Origin: Petunia secreta
Lineage: Eukaryota > Streptophyta > Magnoliopsida > Solanales > Solanaceae
Length of the DNA stretch: 64,000 nt
Assembly (NCBI GenBank): GCA_029990175.1
Contig: JARKIP010000053.1
Coordinates: forward strand, 19,052,001-19,116,000
Direction: 5' to 3'
Under the pieces are notes generated by a model. That model did not search any database, was not told where the DNA came from, and worked only from the letters and a program-made list of their open reading frames with translations. Below are positions 24,236-34,710 of this stretch, piece after piece (the stretch's first letter is position 1; every line of letters starts with the position of its first letter). The position numbers were made by a program, and so were the translations under genes.

Positions 24236-24252
24236 CACCGAGGAGTGGGGGG
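24236..24252 (+). promoter_or_regulatory. Polypurine tract of older Tat-type element
   Basis: CCGAGGAGTGGGGGGA on the plus strand, followed by CTATA and then TGTACTGGG, the presumed LTR start at 24259. Confidence 0.6.
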
Positions 24253-24258
24253 ACTATA

Positions 24259-24900
24259 TGTACTGGGTAAAAATCGACGTGCTCGGACAGTACTTCGGTT
24301 GGATAAACCGAGGTCAGTTTAACTGATGTTCCGAAGGGCGAAGATGGAAGCAGACGATAGAATCACTAAAGCCGAGCACCGAGGTCCATCACCAAAGTCG
24401 AATTGCAAGTTATAGTTTGGCTCATGTTCACTTCGATCGAGCATCAAGGTTGAACCACTGAAGTTATGTATTTGACCCTCAGTGTAATACCTCGGTTCCA
24501 GCGGCATAATAGCCCACTACTTCAGCCCACTAACTCCATCAATATAAGTGCTGAATGTGGGTCTGAACATAATCAGGCATGAGAGACGTGGGCAAGGCCC
24601 TTTCGTCTATAAATAGCACTAGTTTTCATGTTGTAGCTATTCAGAAATATATATATAGAAACTCTGGAAAAATTTGTAGTCATTGGCATATATTGAAATC
24701 TTGTTCTTTTACTTATATTTTCATTCGTTATTATTCATATTTCGACTTTGATACATTGATTTTCTTGTATTCGCAATCTAAATTCGATTTGTGACCTAAC
24801 GACATTTTAGGCCAATACACCTTGTGCTCATCTAGGTCTCTTTTAAGTGGATTAATTTTATTCGTTGTTTTCCGGCGACTTAGTTTATTAGTCATCAGAA
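24259..24900 (+). repeat. LTR of older Tat-type element (right end approximate)
   Basis: Starts TGTACTGGGTAAAAATCG after a PPT. A TATA box at 24607-24614 (CTATAAATAG) is followed by a T-rich leader. The opening resembles known Solanaceae gypsy LTRs, from memory. The end is not defined because no second copy lies in the window. It marks the 3' end of the element that carried the antisense ORF. Confidence 0.55.
24607..24614 (+). promoter_or_regulatory. TATA box in Tat-type LTR
   Basis: TATAAATA preceded by a short GC-rich stretch, about 350 bp into the LTR. Confidence 0.45.
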
Positions 24901-25310
24901 GTAAATTTGGGAAATATTGATGGATAGGGAAGTATGGAAGGACAGCCTTTGATGGAATTGGAACCTGCACCTTAATAAAGTTGGGTAAACTTGAAGCATT
25001 GGACTCAACAATCTATGTTGGTTGAATAATAACTTTTTTGTGTCATGTTGATTTTCAATGTTTTAAAAGACGATTATAGGACTCATCCTAAGTGAGGCAC
25101 GTGCAAAACATCATGAGGCTCACGGGGGACCCATGACCGAATGACCGAAGGAAGTCACTTGCACCGAATGACCTAAAAGTGGCTTGGATATTAAGAGCCA
25201 ACAGGCCGCACACGTACTAGATTACAGCGTGCTGCAGGGAAATGGTGCTTGTGATAGTTTTTTTGCTTAGAGCAATTTTGTCTTTTCCCAACTCATGTGA
25301 CAGACACATA
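24901..25310. other. Unassigned sequence
   Basis: No gene, repeat or RNA recognised between the Tat-type LTR and the MULE left end. Confidence 0.5.
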
Positions 25311-25420
25311 AAAAGTTGCCCTGAAATGCCTGTTACAGCCTTTAAGTTTGCGGGGGTCCTATAACTCCCCTGAACATAATTTTAAATGAATTAAATACCC
25401 CTTTTATCGACCGTGAGCTT
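25311..25420. repeat. MULE left terminal inverted repeat
   Basis: AAAAGTTGCCCTGAAATGCC opens the match and CCGTGAGCTT closes it. It pairs with 37411-37515 in reverse complement with scattered mismatches and small gaps. Confidence 0.7.
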
Positions 25421-25740
25421 GCACGCAAAGGGAGCATGTGAGGATGTTAAAATGCAGCCGTAAACCAATCTAATTTTACCACGTAGCCACTATTTTTTAC
25501 CCATTAGTGAATATAATGTGGTAAATTGGTCTTCTTCCCCAAATTAAACGCACCCTCTTAAACCCACCCGCCATTAAACCAACAGTCCCTTCCCCACCCT
25601 TAACAGCTCACTTTCAATTCCAACCCATTTGAAATATCATTGTGGAAGTATGTAATACTTTTTCCATCTTGATTAATGTAAAATTTTACATCTTACATAA
25701 GTTCACTAATTATTTTTTATATTTTAGCGTTAGAAAGGAA

Positions 25741-26341
25741 ATATCAAATTCTTTGTTGAATCGCATTTGTATGGATGAGGAAGACCAAGCGTTGAATTTA
25801 ACAGTGAGATGTAAGCATGGTGAGTTACTACCCTTGCTCATTTCTTGGTCGAAGAAGAACCCGAGAAGACGATTTTGGGTCCATTCTACGGGGTATGTTA
25901 TTGATCAGCTTGTATGTTAATGTCCATAAAGTTTTTCTGGTTTTTCTGATTTTCGTTGGTTGTTTATATTATTAGAATAATTCTTACAAGTTCTTTCGAT
26001 GGAGGGATGAGGAAATTGATCCACGGTCGAAGTTTATTCTTCCAAGATTGGTGAACAAATTTAAAGAGAGAGAGGGGGAACTAGCACAAATTGAACTTAA
26101 TAAGAAGCAATTTTTGGAGATGGAAGAGGGGTTCTCAAAGTATAAGAGATTTAACAAGAAGATAATTGAAATAGAAGAATCACTATTTGACAATATGAAA
26201 AAGGAGAAAAAGAACAAGATCTGTAAGTGTTGCTTCAATTGGAAGATAGTTTTGTGTGTGATGGTTGTTGTTTTGGTTTGGTGTATGAAAAGCCAAGTGA
26301 AAGAGAGTGAATTCAAATGTTCTTACTTGGAGTTGCCATAG
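25741..26341 (+). CDS. GRF-type zinc-finger protein with C-terminal membrane segment
   Basis: Two coding blocks. The first (up to about 25890) holds CKHGELLPLLISWSKKNP and RRFWVHST. The second (from about 25981) holds YKFFRWRDEE, a long charged coiled coil and a hydrophobic C-terminal segment (IVLCVMVVVLVW) with a short tail, ending at 26341. C-x-H...W...P..RFW...FRW is the GRF zinc-finger pattern, a nucleic-acid-binding fold. Small plant proteins with GRF, coiled coil and tail anchor are common. The intron of about 90 bp between the blocks is inferred. The obvious GT and AG do not give a perfect phase, so the gene may be damaged. It lies just inside the MULE left end. Confidence 0.6.
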
Positions 26342-26829
26342 GCACTTTATTGTATTAGTTTGTAGTGTTTGTGATGTCGTGTTTTGTTGTATTTCCTTAG
26401 TACATAATGAATTGAAGTAATCTGGTACGCAATTTCCTTGTTCAAATCAATTGTTGGTGTAAACTGCATAACACTAAATAAGAACTAAAAGAACAATTGT
26501 CATTAACCATCAACAAAACAACATTGTTTATGCCTTGTTCAAAATATAAGTTGAAGCTTATAGGCAACACAATACCAAATAAAGTTGGTTTAGTAATGTA
26601 GTTTCCAACAAACACAAATATAAATAAATATGGTTTTGTTTTTTCCAGAAAACACAAACACAAATAAAGCTGGAGTAGTAATGAAGTTTCCAGCACACAC
26701 AAAAACAAGCTTAGTAGCAGACAAACCACAAGGCTTAAAGACTAAATTTTTCAAGGCTGGGAATGCGTTGTGCTGTCTTGGCTTGGGTTGTTTGCAGCCG
26801 TACTACCATCAGTATTCCTTGCTTGAATG
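26342..26829. other. MULE intergenic spacer
   Basis: AT-rich spacer between the convergent GRF gene and mudrA. Short frames only. Confidence 0.5.
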
Positions 26830-27752
26830 ATTATTTCACCCCTCATCCGTTCAAGTCCTTGTGTAGTCATTGCTGATCTCCCCTCCATTTGACATCACAA
26901 GGTAGCTGAAATCCAAGGTCACCAGTTACCTCAGGTAAACTCCTTAGATGTTTTGTACCAGTGTCAATAATCCAACTAGTGCCACCACCAAACTACATAT
27001 ATAACATTTGGTCAGTTTCCTTGAAAAGTAATAGTGAATAACAACCACAGAAACACTAATACTTACAGAAAATGTGGTAAAACCATTTTCACCAACCATC
27101 AGTCCAATTCCTGTAACTATTGGCCTTTTATATTGACTTGTTGTAGCACCAACTTGCCCAGTTGTTTGTCTTTGTTTACCCCCTTCCTCCACCTATAGCA
27201 GACTTTAACACAAATGCATAAAACTGTTAGATTCAGGAAGTGTAAATGTTTAAGGCAAATAGTAGTTATTTTACCTGTCTTCCCTTGCCTCTTGATGCAG
27301 TTATTTGTGTAGATTCTGGAGCACTAGATTCAGGTGGTCCAGCTTGTGTGTCTTTTCCTTGCTTCCTCTTTCCTCTTCCACTAGTAGTCTGCCCAAATAA
27401 TACAAATAAGTAAGACAACATAAAACGTAAGGGGGATAGGTAAATATAAGTAATAGAATACCTGTGTAGAAGCAGCAGTTTCAACTAGTTTGGTTGGGCA
27501 GCCTCTTGCATTGTGATTCTTTCCACCACATAACTGTCAACTCATAATGGAACCATGTTTAGGCAGCTTTCCAGTTTTTTTTGTCTCATTAGCCTCCTTT
27601 CTTCTAACCTTTTTTGGACCTCACTGGCATTTTCTTTAGAAGAGGTGGCTCAACCTTAGAATTATTAGATTAAGGCGACATATTCATGTTAGTTAATGGC
27701 TGAATAAAGTGATCATAAACCTCCAGATATGTCTCTCTTCTGTAGCAACCAA
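26830..27752 (-). pseudogene. mudrA C-terminal part with zinc knuckle
   Basis: On the minus strand RRETYLEVYDHFIQP near 27740 and PPLLKKMPVRSKK near 27650 are typical of the stretch after the SWIM finger of MuDR-type transposases. LCGGKNHNARGCP near 27520 is the CCHC knuckle. A tail with SGRGKRKQGK and short introns follows. A stop replaces an expected Gln (MNMSP stop), another lies at 27540, and a frameshift lies near 27615. The SWIM segment itself is missing at the junction with the inserted retroelement. Confidence 0.72.
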
Positions 27753-28054
27753 AATTCTTAAACCCGCCTTTCAGTCGGCGCCTGTCGATTTAAATCGGTG
27801 AGGCCTTCGCGACCTGCCGAATGGCTTTCTGTTTCCTCCAAATGAATTCGACGATCGTCGAATCTGCTGTTATTTTGAAATTTTTGTCATGTTTCTTTAA
27901 TGCATAGCTTCTTTCTTAGACATCATGTATGGTAATTTTTATGTACTGTAGTGTAACTTAGGAGTAGTATAGTGAAGGATATCATGTGCTAATCCATTAT
28001 TTGGAGTGAACTTGTCCAGGTACTAAAATAGGGAAATATCAAGCAAAGAAAATA
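27753..28054 (+). other. Leader-like segment of nonautonomous retroelement
   Basis: About 300 bp with no ORF and no PBS that I recognise. It does not align with the LTR at 32143-33664. Confidence 0.4.
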
Positions 28055-28830
28055 ATGGACCCTATCCAACCCTTATCTTCTAAGAGAAATAAAGAGAGAA
28101 CAATAAGAAAAATACAAGAAACCTTGGCCCAAACACGTGTAGAAGAGGAAGCATACAAGAAGGGCAAAATCGAGGTGATCCCTCAACAATCAAAGAAGAA
28201 GCCGTACCTGAACAAGATCTCTCTAGCCCTATATACTCAAGTAATGATGTCATTGGGTCTGATGTTGAAGATTAGGCTGAAGACAGAGTGCTAGATTCTG
28301 TGAAGGACCCTAGGAGAACAAGAAAGATCATGAAAAGCCGGTTCAAAAACAACCTGGAAGCAAAAGCCATGTTAAAAAAGAACATAATTGTCAATCCTGA
28401 AAAGATGGTGCAAGTGGAATGGGCCAAAATATATGGAGAAGTGTTCAATGGTGAGATTAAAAGAAGAAAATGGAATTTTTTGCTACAACCTCCATGCTAA
28501 TAACATGAAATCTTGGTAAGGGAGTTTTATGCCAACCTCTCCCAAGAAAAGAAAGACTCCTACAAGGCGAAGGTGAGAAAAGTGGAAGTCTACTTCAGTG
28601 ATGAAGCGATTAATGAGGCATATGGGCTGACACCACCAAAAGACCAATGGGAATATGAGAGGGAGGATGCAATGTGGAAGAATCAAGAATCCAGTTTGAG
28701 GATAGCAGCAGCTATAATTTCTGCACCAGGAATTGTGCCAACTTAGCTGGAACTAGGGACTGAAATCACGAAGAAGGATCTCAGCTTAATTGCTAAGGAA
28801 TGGAATGTTGTGATAAGCAGCCTTCTTTGA
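28055..28830 (+). pseudogene. Plant transposon protein domain ORF (gag-like), N-terminal part
   Basis: The first ATG after the leader (28055) opens a Lys/Arg-rich N-terminus. After a frameshift near 28260, frame 1 continues through AKIYGEVFNGEIKRRKWN, two adjacent stops at 28498-28503 and then ILVREFYANLSQEKKD and EVYFSDEAINEAYGL. The last blocks match, from memory, the 'putative plant transposon protein' domain (PF20167-like) of Athila-related and nonautonomous elements. Role unknown, perhaps gag-like. A further stop at 28744 and a shift near 28800 lead into the next block. Confidence 0.6.
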
Positions 28831-29210
28831 CTGACACAAGAATTACTAATGAGAAGGTTGTCCTCATAGCATCAATCATGAACTATTATGACATTGATGT
28901 AGGCAAGATTATCTACAAGAACATCAGTGAAATGGCTCATCAAAAATCCACTGCTTATGGTTTCCCATGCATACTCACCAAGTTGATGAAGAATGTACCC
29001 ATGTTGCTTGACATTAATCACTTGACAGATGCCACAGGTATAGATGATCTCAAGAAGATTCAAGATGATGAAGTAAAAGAAAGAGAAAGAGAAGCTGAGA
29101 TGGATAGAGAAGAGGTGCAAGCTGCACTCCTTAAGGGGGGAGAAGCCCCCAGTCAGCAAACTCCCAATTCCTCCTCCAACAGTGAAGGAAGTCTTTGCAA
29201 GGCAATTTGA
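28800..29210 (+). pseudogene. Plant transposon protein ORF, C-terminal part
   Basis: 136 codons in a different frame from the preceding block. It contains RITNEKVVLIASIMNYYDI and AYGFPCILTKLM, which commonly follow the PF20167-like domain, and an acidic coiled coil. It is probably the continuation of the same ORF after a frameshift. Confidence 0.55.
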
Positions 29211-29304
29211 GCTCTTCCAAGTACTTGAAGCCCTGAAGGAGATCAATAACAATTTCTTGGGGCTTGACACAAAAATGACACACCTCAAATGACCCTCAGT
29301 TGAT

Positions 29305-29751
29305 TTGGACAAGGCTCTCAAACCTATGGTAGATGATATCAAGGACGTGACAAAAGCTGTGAAAGACAACACTAAAGCATTGATGGAGCAATCTAATATG
29401 AAGACAAGGTTGGAGCTCAGGGCACTCAAAATAGAATTGGCAAAAGTAAAGAGGGATGAGGCCAACCAATGTAGTGATGAAGAAGAAGATGAGAGTGATG
29501 AAGAGGAAGATGAGAGTGATCAGAAGTCCCAAGGTGAGAATGCCATGGAAGAGCATCAATCTCCAAAAGTTAAAATGAATGTGGATGAAGCCGTGGCAAG
29601 AATTCAAGCACATAGAGAAGAACAAATCAAGAAGCGACAAGAGCTCAAGAGGCAAAGAGAAGATCAAGAAGAAAAAGAAAAAGAAGAATCCAAATTAAAA
29701 AAGCAAAAATTGGTGGGTGATGACAAAAAAGAAGAGAGGGGAAAAAAGTGA
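29305..29751 (+). CDS. Lys/Glu-rich coiled-coil ORF
   Basis: 148 codons predicted to be coiled coil from about residue 30. It has an internal duplication of an acidic EEEDESD motif and a highly basic tail, ending at 29751. No family recognised. It may be the C-terminal tail of the preceding ORF. After a purine-rich stretch with in-frame stops, a similar composition resumes at 30022. Confidence 0.45.
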   Translation: MDKALKPMVDDIKDVTKAVKDNTKALMEQSNMKTRLELRALKIELAKVKRDEANQCSDEEEDESDEEEDESDQKSQGENAMEEHQSPKVKMNVDEAVARIQAHREEQIKKRQELKRQREDQEEKEKEESKLKKQKLVGDDKKEERGKK

Positions 29752-29932
29752 AAAGAGAAAAAGTGAGTGAGAAGCAAAAAGAGGGTGAAAAAGAAACTGA
29801 CTCTAAAAATGAAATAGCACAGAAATCATATTCAAGGAAGAGAAAAAGTGAGAAGAGTGAGAAAGAAGTGGTAGAGAAAGAAGGAGAGAAAAATAAAAAT
29901 GAAGAATAAGAGAAAAGGAGAAGAGAGAATGA

Positions 29933-29981
29933 GAAGAAGAAGAAGAAGAAGAAGAAGAAGAAGAAGAAGAAGAAGAAGAAG
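29933..29981. repeat. (GAA)n microsatellite
   Basis: About 16 GAA/AGA units within a longer purine-only stretch. The opposite strand gives long Ser/Phe/Leu frames that are artefacts. Confidence 0.9.
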
Positions 29982-30021
29982 AGGACAAGAAGAGGAGAGG
30001 CAGTGAGAAGAAGGGAGAAAA

Positions 30022-30411
30022 ATGGAGACAGAAGAAAAGAGAGCAAAAAGGAGGGAGAAGGAGAGAAACCAAAGAGAGGAAGACAAGAGAAAAATGGAAG
30101 AAGAAAGGAAGAAGGCCGAGGCAAAAGCACTTGAAGCAGCAAAAGCAAGGGAAGCACAACTTGAAAAGCTACCTGAGGCAAATTTAAGGGCCATAACTGC
30201 TAAACCGGCTGCACCACCATCCTCAGCTCCCAGTGAAACAATCCAAAGTCCGAAAAGTGAGAAAGTGTTATCAACTCCTCTGCTTGAGAAGGACAATGCT
30301 CCTCCATCATCATTATGGTCATCTTTTCAGGGAGCACTCTCATCCCTTTACCCATCATCATCATGGTCATCTTTTGTATTAGTTGCTTGGTTGTCCCATT
30401 TATCATTGTAG
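30022..30411 (+). CDS. Charged coiled-coil ORF, end of retroelement coding region
   Basis: 129 codons. The first 70 residues are Glu/Lys/Arg coiled coil, then an Ala/Pro/Ser-rich linker and a hydrophobic C-terminus. Not recognised. Composition and strand suggest it belongs with the preceding ORF, separated by the expanded GAA tract. Confidence 0.4.
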   Translation: METEEKRAKRREKERNQREEDKRKMEEERKKAEAKALEAAKAREAQLEKLPEANLRAITAKPAAPPSSAPSETIQSPKSEKVLSTPLLEKDNAPPSSLWSSFQGALSSLYPSSSWSSFVLVAWLSHLSL

Positions 30412-32142
30412 ATACTCTGTTTATTTAATTATTTTAAATGCTTGTTTTTAATTTCACGTCTTTTGAATTCTTATCTTAGTTGTCTTTTATGTGATAAAAA
30501 TGTAAATTCAAAAATATTAAAAGTGAAAAATCCAAAAAAAAAAGTTCGAAAAAGCCCAAAATATGCAATGGGTACTCCCATGAACTACGATTGGGATGTT
30601 GCATCTACTTCTCTGATTCGCACTTCTTGCAATACGTAGGCAATCCTCGTGGAACTCATTTTACTTGGGGTCGAAACAACAACAACTACCTCCATTGTAT
30701 ATACCACTTGTGTAAATAGTTTAGCATAGTACATAACTTGGTTTTTATTTTATTCGGTTTTCCAAGAATGCAATTCGTTTGAACCGGGCAAGTTTTAGGT
30801 TTTAATCGTAGAAGTATCATTTCGTCCTTGTTTTGTGACTTATTTGATACCAACATATTAGGAGCGCACATGTGAAAGTTAGTGGGTTGATTGGTGAGAG
30901 TTATGCCTAACCTTTAGGTCGTTTTGATAACTCTATGCATGTGTAGTATAGGCTAATTCCTTACTCTAGTGCTTGTGAAAAATTGATGTTCTTGTCTCTT
31001 GTCTCATTTCCCTTGTACTATGTGTGGTGAGTCTTTTCTCTAGATTGTAGTTGCATATGCTTGTTAGAACTTGGCTTGTGTGTCCTTCTAATGGATGGAA
31101 TATCATGTTGGTAGTGGATAGGATAATAGGTATTTCTTTTACCCGTTTGAGCCTTTCAAGCCTACCAAATGAAGTTAATCCATAGTTAACCAACTTTGAG
31201 CCTTAATACCTTTCTTTTGTTAGCCATATTACTAGCCCACACCAATTCTAGGTGCTTAATAGCACTAACCTTCTCTTGACCCTATCTCCTTGAGACATTG
31301 AAAGATGTGCAACTTAGACTAAAGTCTAAGTTTGGGAGGGGAGTAAGGGAATGAAGGCTAAGTGGCTCTTCAAAAGAAAGCTTTTATAGAAAAGTTGCAA
31401 AGAAAGAAGAAAATCAAGAAAAAGAACAAAAATAGTAAAAGCAGAAGAAAAAGAACAAAAATAGAAAAGAAAAGCAAAAAGAAAAATAAGAACCACAAAG
31501 CAATATCATGAGTGAAAATTGGAAAATAAGAGCTAATATGAAAAGAAAAGCTCAAAATAAAATGAATGTAAAGATAATGTAGTGCCCAAGGAGGGAGATT
31601 AGTCACTTTTTATACAAATTTTACCCTACCTATATCCAAAAGGCTACATTACAACCGTAGAAATCCTATTTGATCCTTTGCCAATTGATATGAAAGAAAT
31701 GACAAGTAATACTATAGCCAAGCCTATGACATTACATGCGCATTATTTGCATTCTTTTGTGAGAGTGAGGGGTTAGACTCAAGGGTCTTTTTGTTTGAAT
31801 TGTATTGTGAGATGGGGACCGATTCCTTGTGGTGAGAGCAGTAGGGGACTTGAGACTTGAGGGTGAAACTATATGAGCTTTAGGTGAGTTCAGAGAGTAC
31901 TTGTGCTATACATGCTTTAGTTATCACTAGAAACTTTAGTTGATATAGTTGTAACTTTGGCGCTTGTGGTTGATTGGTTGGATTCTCATGTGTGAAACTA
32001 AATGTTGGTACCAACCAAAGTCATAACTCCTTCTTGTCTAAACCTATTGTTTGAACTCAATCCGGGTGTTGAAAACGTGAGCATAAAATAGACCTTAATG
32101 TTGCTTAGGACAAGCAAAAGCTTAAATTTGGGGGAGTTGACA
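30412..32142 (+). other. 1.7 kb noncoding region and PPT of nonautonomous retroelement
   Basis: No coding frame of interest. Two PPT-like phrases with TTTGGG followed by G/A occur, at about 31327-31348 and 32124-32140. The second abuts the LTR. An A-rich stretch lies at 31370-31560. Long untranslated 3' regions are usual in such derivatives. Confidence 0.55.
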
Positions 32143-33664
32143 TGTTGGTATTTTGCGCTTAAATGCAACTCTTTTAGACTAGTTTCTATGTCCTTTAACC
32201 TTGTTATTTGTGTAAATCTTATGTTTATCTCCATGTTTCAAGAATTTAATGAGATGCATATTACAAAGCCAAAAGGAAAGAAGAAAAGATCAAAAACAAT
32301 TGCAAATTGGCAACAAAAGAAGAACATGAAGAAGAGGCAGCAAGAGGATCGACGTCTCGTCGAATCACCGGCTGAAGTAAAGAAGCCATCCTCCTGGGGA
32401 GGAACGATTTCAAGAGCTCAAGGCAAGTCCACCGAACCAAAGGAGCGGATCACCGAAGCAAATGCTGAAAGCATTCGGCGGCTCTGCAGAAGTATCGGTG
32501 AATCCACCAATACTCACAGTGAGCTCGGGAAATTGAAGAGGAAGTTGAAGACTCCCGCCACTTAAAATGTAATTCCGCCGGACCTGCATAGCACAAAAAG
32601 GCAAGAAGATTTAGAAGCTGTCTTCGGCAGCTGCACACTTCAACAGGTGGCCGACCGAATGACCAGCGACCTGATGAAAACAGGGCGAAATGACAAACTT
32701 TTAATTATTAGATTAATTTTCAAACCCATGCCTATAAATAGACCATTATGCCTCCAAGACACATATACCTATTTTCAGCGTAGAATATTACTTTTGTACT
32801 TTTGAATATTCTTGGAGTCAAAGGATTTCTAACATCAAATTTTGTAAGAATTCCATCTTTTAGTTATATTATTACATATTTCTTGAGATTCCATTCCTTA
32901 CTATGATTGTGTTGGACCCTAGTATGAGTAGCTAAACTCATAGTAGGGGTTTATTCATGATAACTTAATTATTGTAACTTAAAACTTACTTTTAATCTTA
33001 TAAAATCTATGGGTTAAGGTGAATCTAGTTCTCTATCATACTTTTCTTGACTAGGGTTTAAGGCACGATCGTATTTAAATCTAACCCTACTTTGTTTTCA
33101 TCACCCTAACAGGGTTGAAGGCGTAGGTTTATAGGAACTAGCAAGCATTTGGGTTATATTAGCTTACGAGCCTACCCATCTAAAAGAAAAGACATAAAAA
33201 GGTTATTCCCGCTCGAGTCTTTGGACTAGAGTTTTATGCGCCTTGTTATTGACCCCAACGGGCTTAACGAGGTAGATCATCTCTATCCCTAACGGGATTT
33301 GAGGGTTATAATTGCGGTCCGACCATTTATGTTACCCATATGGTTTGTAAGGTTAAATGAAGTGTTAAGTTAATGAAATCTTGTCAGAATGGGTAAAATC
33401 CTAGCTCATTCTCCATATTTTACAAGTATTAAAAGTGCAAAGTTGATTTTATGCTTTTGTTTCTAATCGTTAGTCATAGTCATAGTTAATTCAATCTTTA
33501 CAACTTTATACTTAGGAATATACGAACAACTCGTAGAACTTGTTACTATTCAATCTAAGCCTAATAGATTACGAGCTAGCTCCCTGAGGAAATCGAACCC
33601 GACTCTTATTCGGGTACTATCTTTGACGATTACCCCACACCTTCATAGGTGATTGAATTGAGCA
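32143..33664 (+). repeat. 3' LTR of nonautonomous retroelement
   Basis: Starts TGTTGGTATTTTGCG after a PPT. TATA at 32733-32740 (TATAAATA). The terminal part has the CCCGACTCTTATTCGGGTAC and CTATCTTTGACGA phrases that I associate with Athila-type LTR ends. The end near 33664 (GAGCA) is set by the return of mudrA codons. Confidence 0.6.
32733..32740 (+). promoter_or_regulatory. TATA box in nonautonomous retroelement LTR
   Basis: TATAAATA about 590 bp into the LTR. Confidence 0.45.
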
Positions 33665-33923
33665 TGGACGACTGCCCAATCCTCTGCAAGACCTTCATTA
33701 AGATTTCTTCAACCATGGTGATAATATTTTGTGTCTTGCACCAAGAATCCAGGCATTGGAACTTTCAGACATGTTATTATCAACAGCATCACACTCGCTG
33801 AACTCCTCAAAATAGACCTTGCTCTACTTTTCTATGTTATACCTCAATAATGACTCACATATCTTCTTCCCACCTAACTTCTTCAGATAATTCAGATTTG
33901 CTTTCAATTCTGTTTCAAATGTA
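33665..33923 (-). pseudogene. mudrA segment after catalytic domain
   Basis: Minus strand shows FEEFSECDAVDNNMSES, AWILGARHK and, after a one-base shift, MVEEILMKVLQRIGQ. This is the usual order downstream of the third catalytic residue in MuDR-type transposases. It ends at the retroelement junction at 33664. Confidence 0.75.
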
Positions 33924-33931
33924 GATCTGAC
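33924..33931. repeat. Left 8-bp target duplication of hAT-type MITE
   Basis: GATCTGAC, exactly repeated at 34703-34710. Confidence 0.95.
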
Positions 33932-34349
33932 TAGGGGTGTTCATGGGGTGGTACAGTTCGGGTTTGAGCTTATCGGTAACGGTATATCGGTTAACGGTAT
34001 GTAATTATGTAAAACCAATACCGTACCAATAAGCTATCGGTTATCGGTTTTTAACGGTTCGGTAACCGGTACACCGAAATAATGCGTGAATTCTTGGTGG
34101 ATGGTTGTTCGTAGGTAATATTTTTTTAATTAATATGAATAACCACTAAAGTAATAGACAAACCATCCACACAAACTAAGTAAACAAGTGCAATCAACAA
34201 ATCTTAACAAATTGCTAACATAATACAAAATAATGAAATAGAAAAAGAAAAGATAAGAAAGTCTGATCAATGATCCGAGAAAGCAAAATTAATTATAAAA
34301 TAGGTCGGACTCATTAATTAAAGTGTATGAGTATTGACATATAACCACC

Positions 34350-34424
<75 letters not shown>

Positions 34425-34702
34425 TGAAGTTTAACCTATAAGTTAACGTTGTAAATTAAGAGTTTAAATGACTTAATATACTAATAATAAATAAAATAAA
34501 ATATATAAATTATAAGAAAACCTTACCGGTTATCGATACGGTAATGGTAAAGACATATAGAAACCGTTACTGTATCGATATCTTATAGGTATTGGAAATT
34601 AATACCATTGCTGAACCAATAACCGTTATACCGATACCGTTATGCTTATCGGTAGCGGTAACGGTTCGGCTATCGGTACCGGTTCGATTTTGCACACCCC
34701 TA
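33932..34702. mobile_element. hAT-type MITE, 771 bp
   Basis: Terminal inverted repeats TAGGGGTGTTCA and TGCACACCCCTA (one mismatch in the first 11) are flanked by a perfect 8-bp duplication, the hAT signature. Both subterminal regions carry many GGTAACGGT / CGGTTATCGGT-like phrases in inverted arrangement. No coding capacity. An (AAT)n run lies in the middle. Confidence 0.93.
34351..34424. repeat. (AAT)n microsatellite in MITE
   Basis: About 24 perfect ATA/AAT units at the centre of the MITE. Confidence 0.95.
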
Positions 34703-34710
34703 GATCTGAC
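34703..34710. repeat. Right 8-bp target duplication of hAT-type MITE
   Basis: GATCTGAC, identical to 33924-33931. Confidence 0.95.

Larger units (their letters stand above)
27753..33664 (+). mobile_element. Nonautonomous LTR retroelement inserted in mudrA, left LTR missing
   Basis: A plus-strand unit splits mudrA: mudrA codons end near 33665 and resume near 27752. It has a plant-transposon-protein type ORF, a Lys/Glu-rich ORF, about 1.7 kb without genes, a PPT (AAATTTGGGGGAGTTGA at 32124-32140) and a 1.5 kb LTR starting TGTTGG. No RT, RNase H or IN is present, so it resembles a large retrotransposon derivative. The left LTR is absent, and about 80 mudrA codons beside it are also gone, so one deletion probably removed both. 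Boundaries are good to about 10 bp. Confidence 0.65.

Noticed and set aside
27753..28054. Possible 5' LTR of the nonautonomous retroelement
   Set aside because: No alignment with the LTR at 32143-33664 and no PBS at its end.
29645..30296. Long Ser/Phe/Leu-rich minus-strand ORFs
   Set aside because: Shadows of the purine-rich coiled-coil region and the GAA tract on the other strand.
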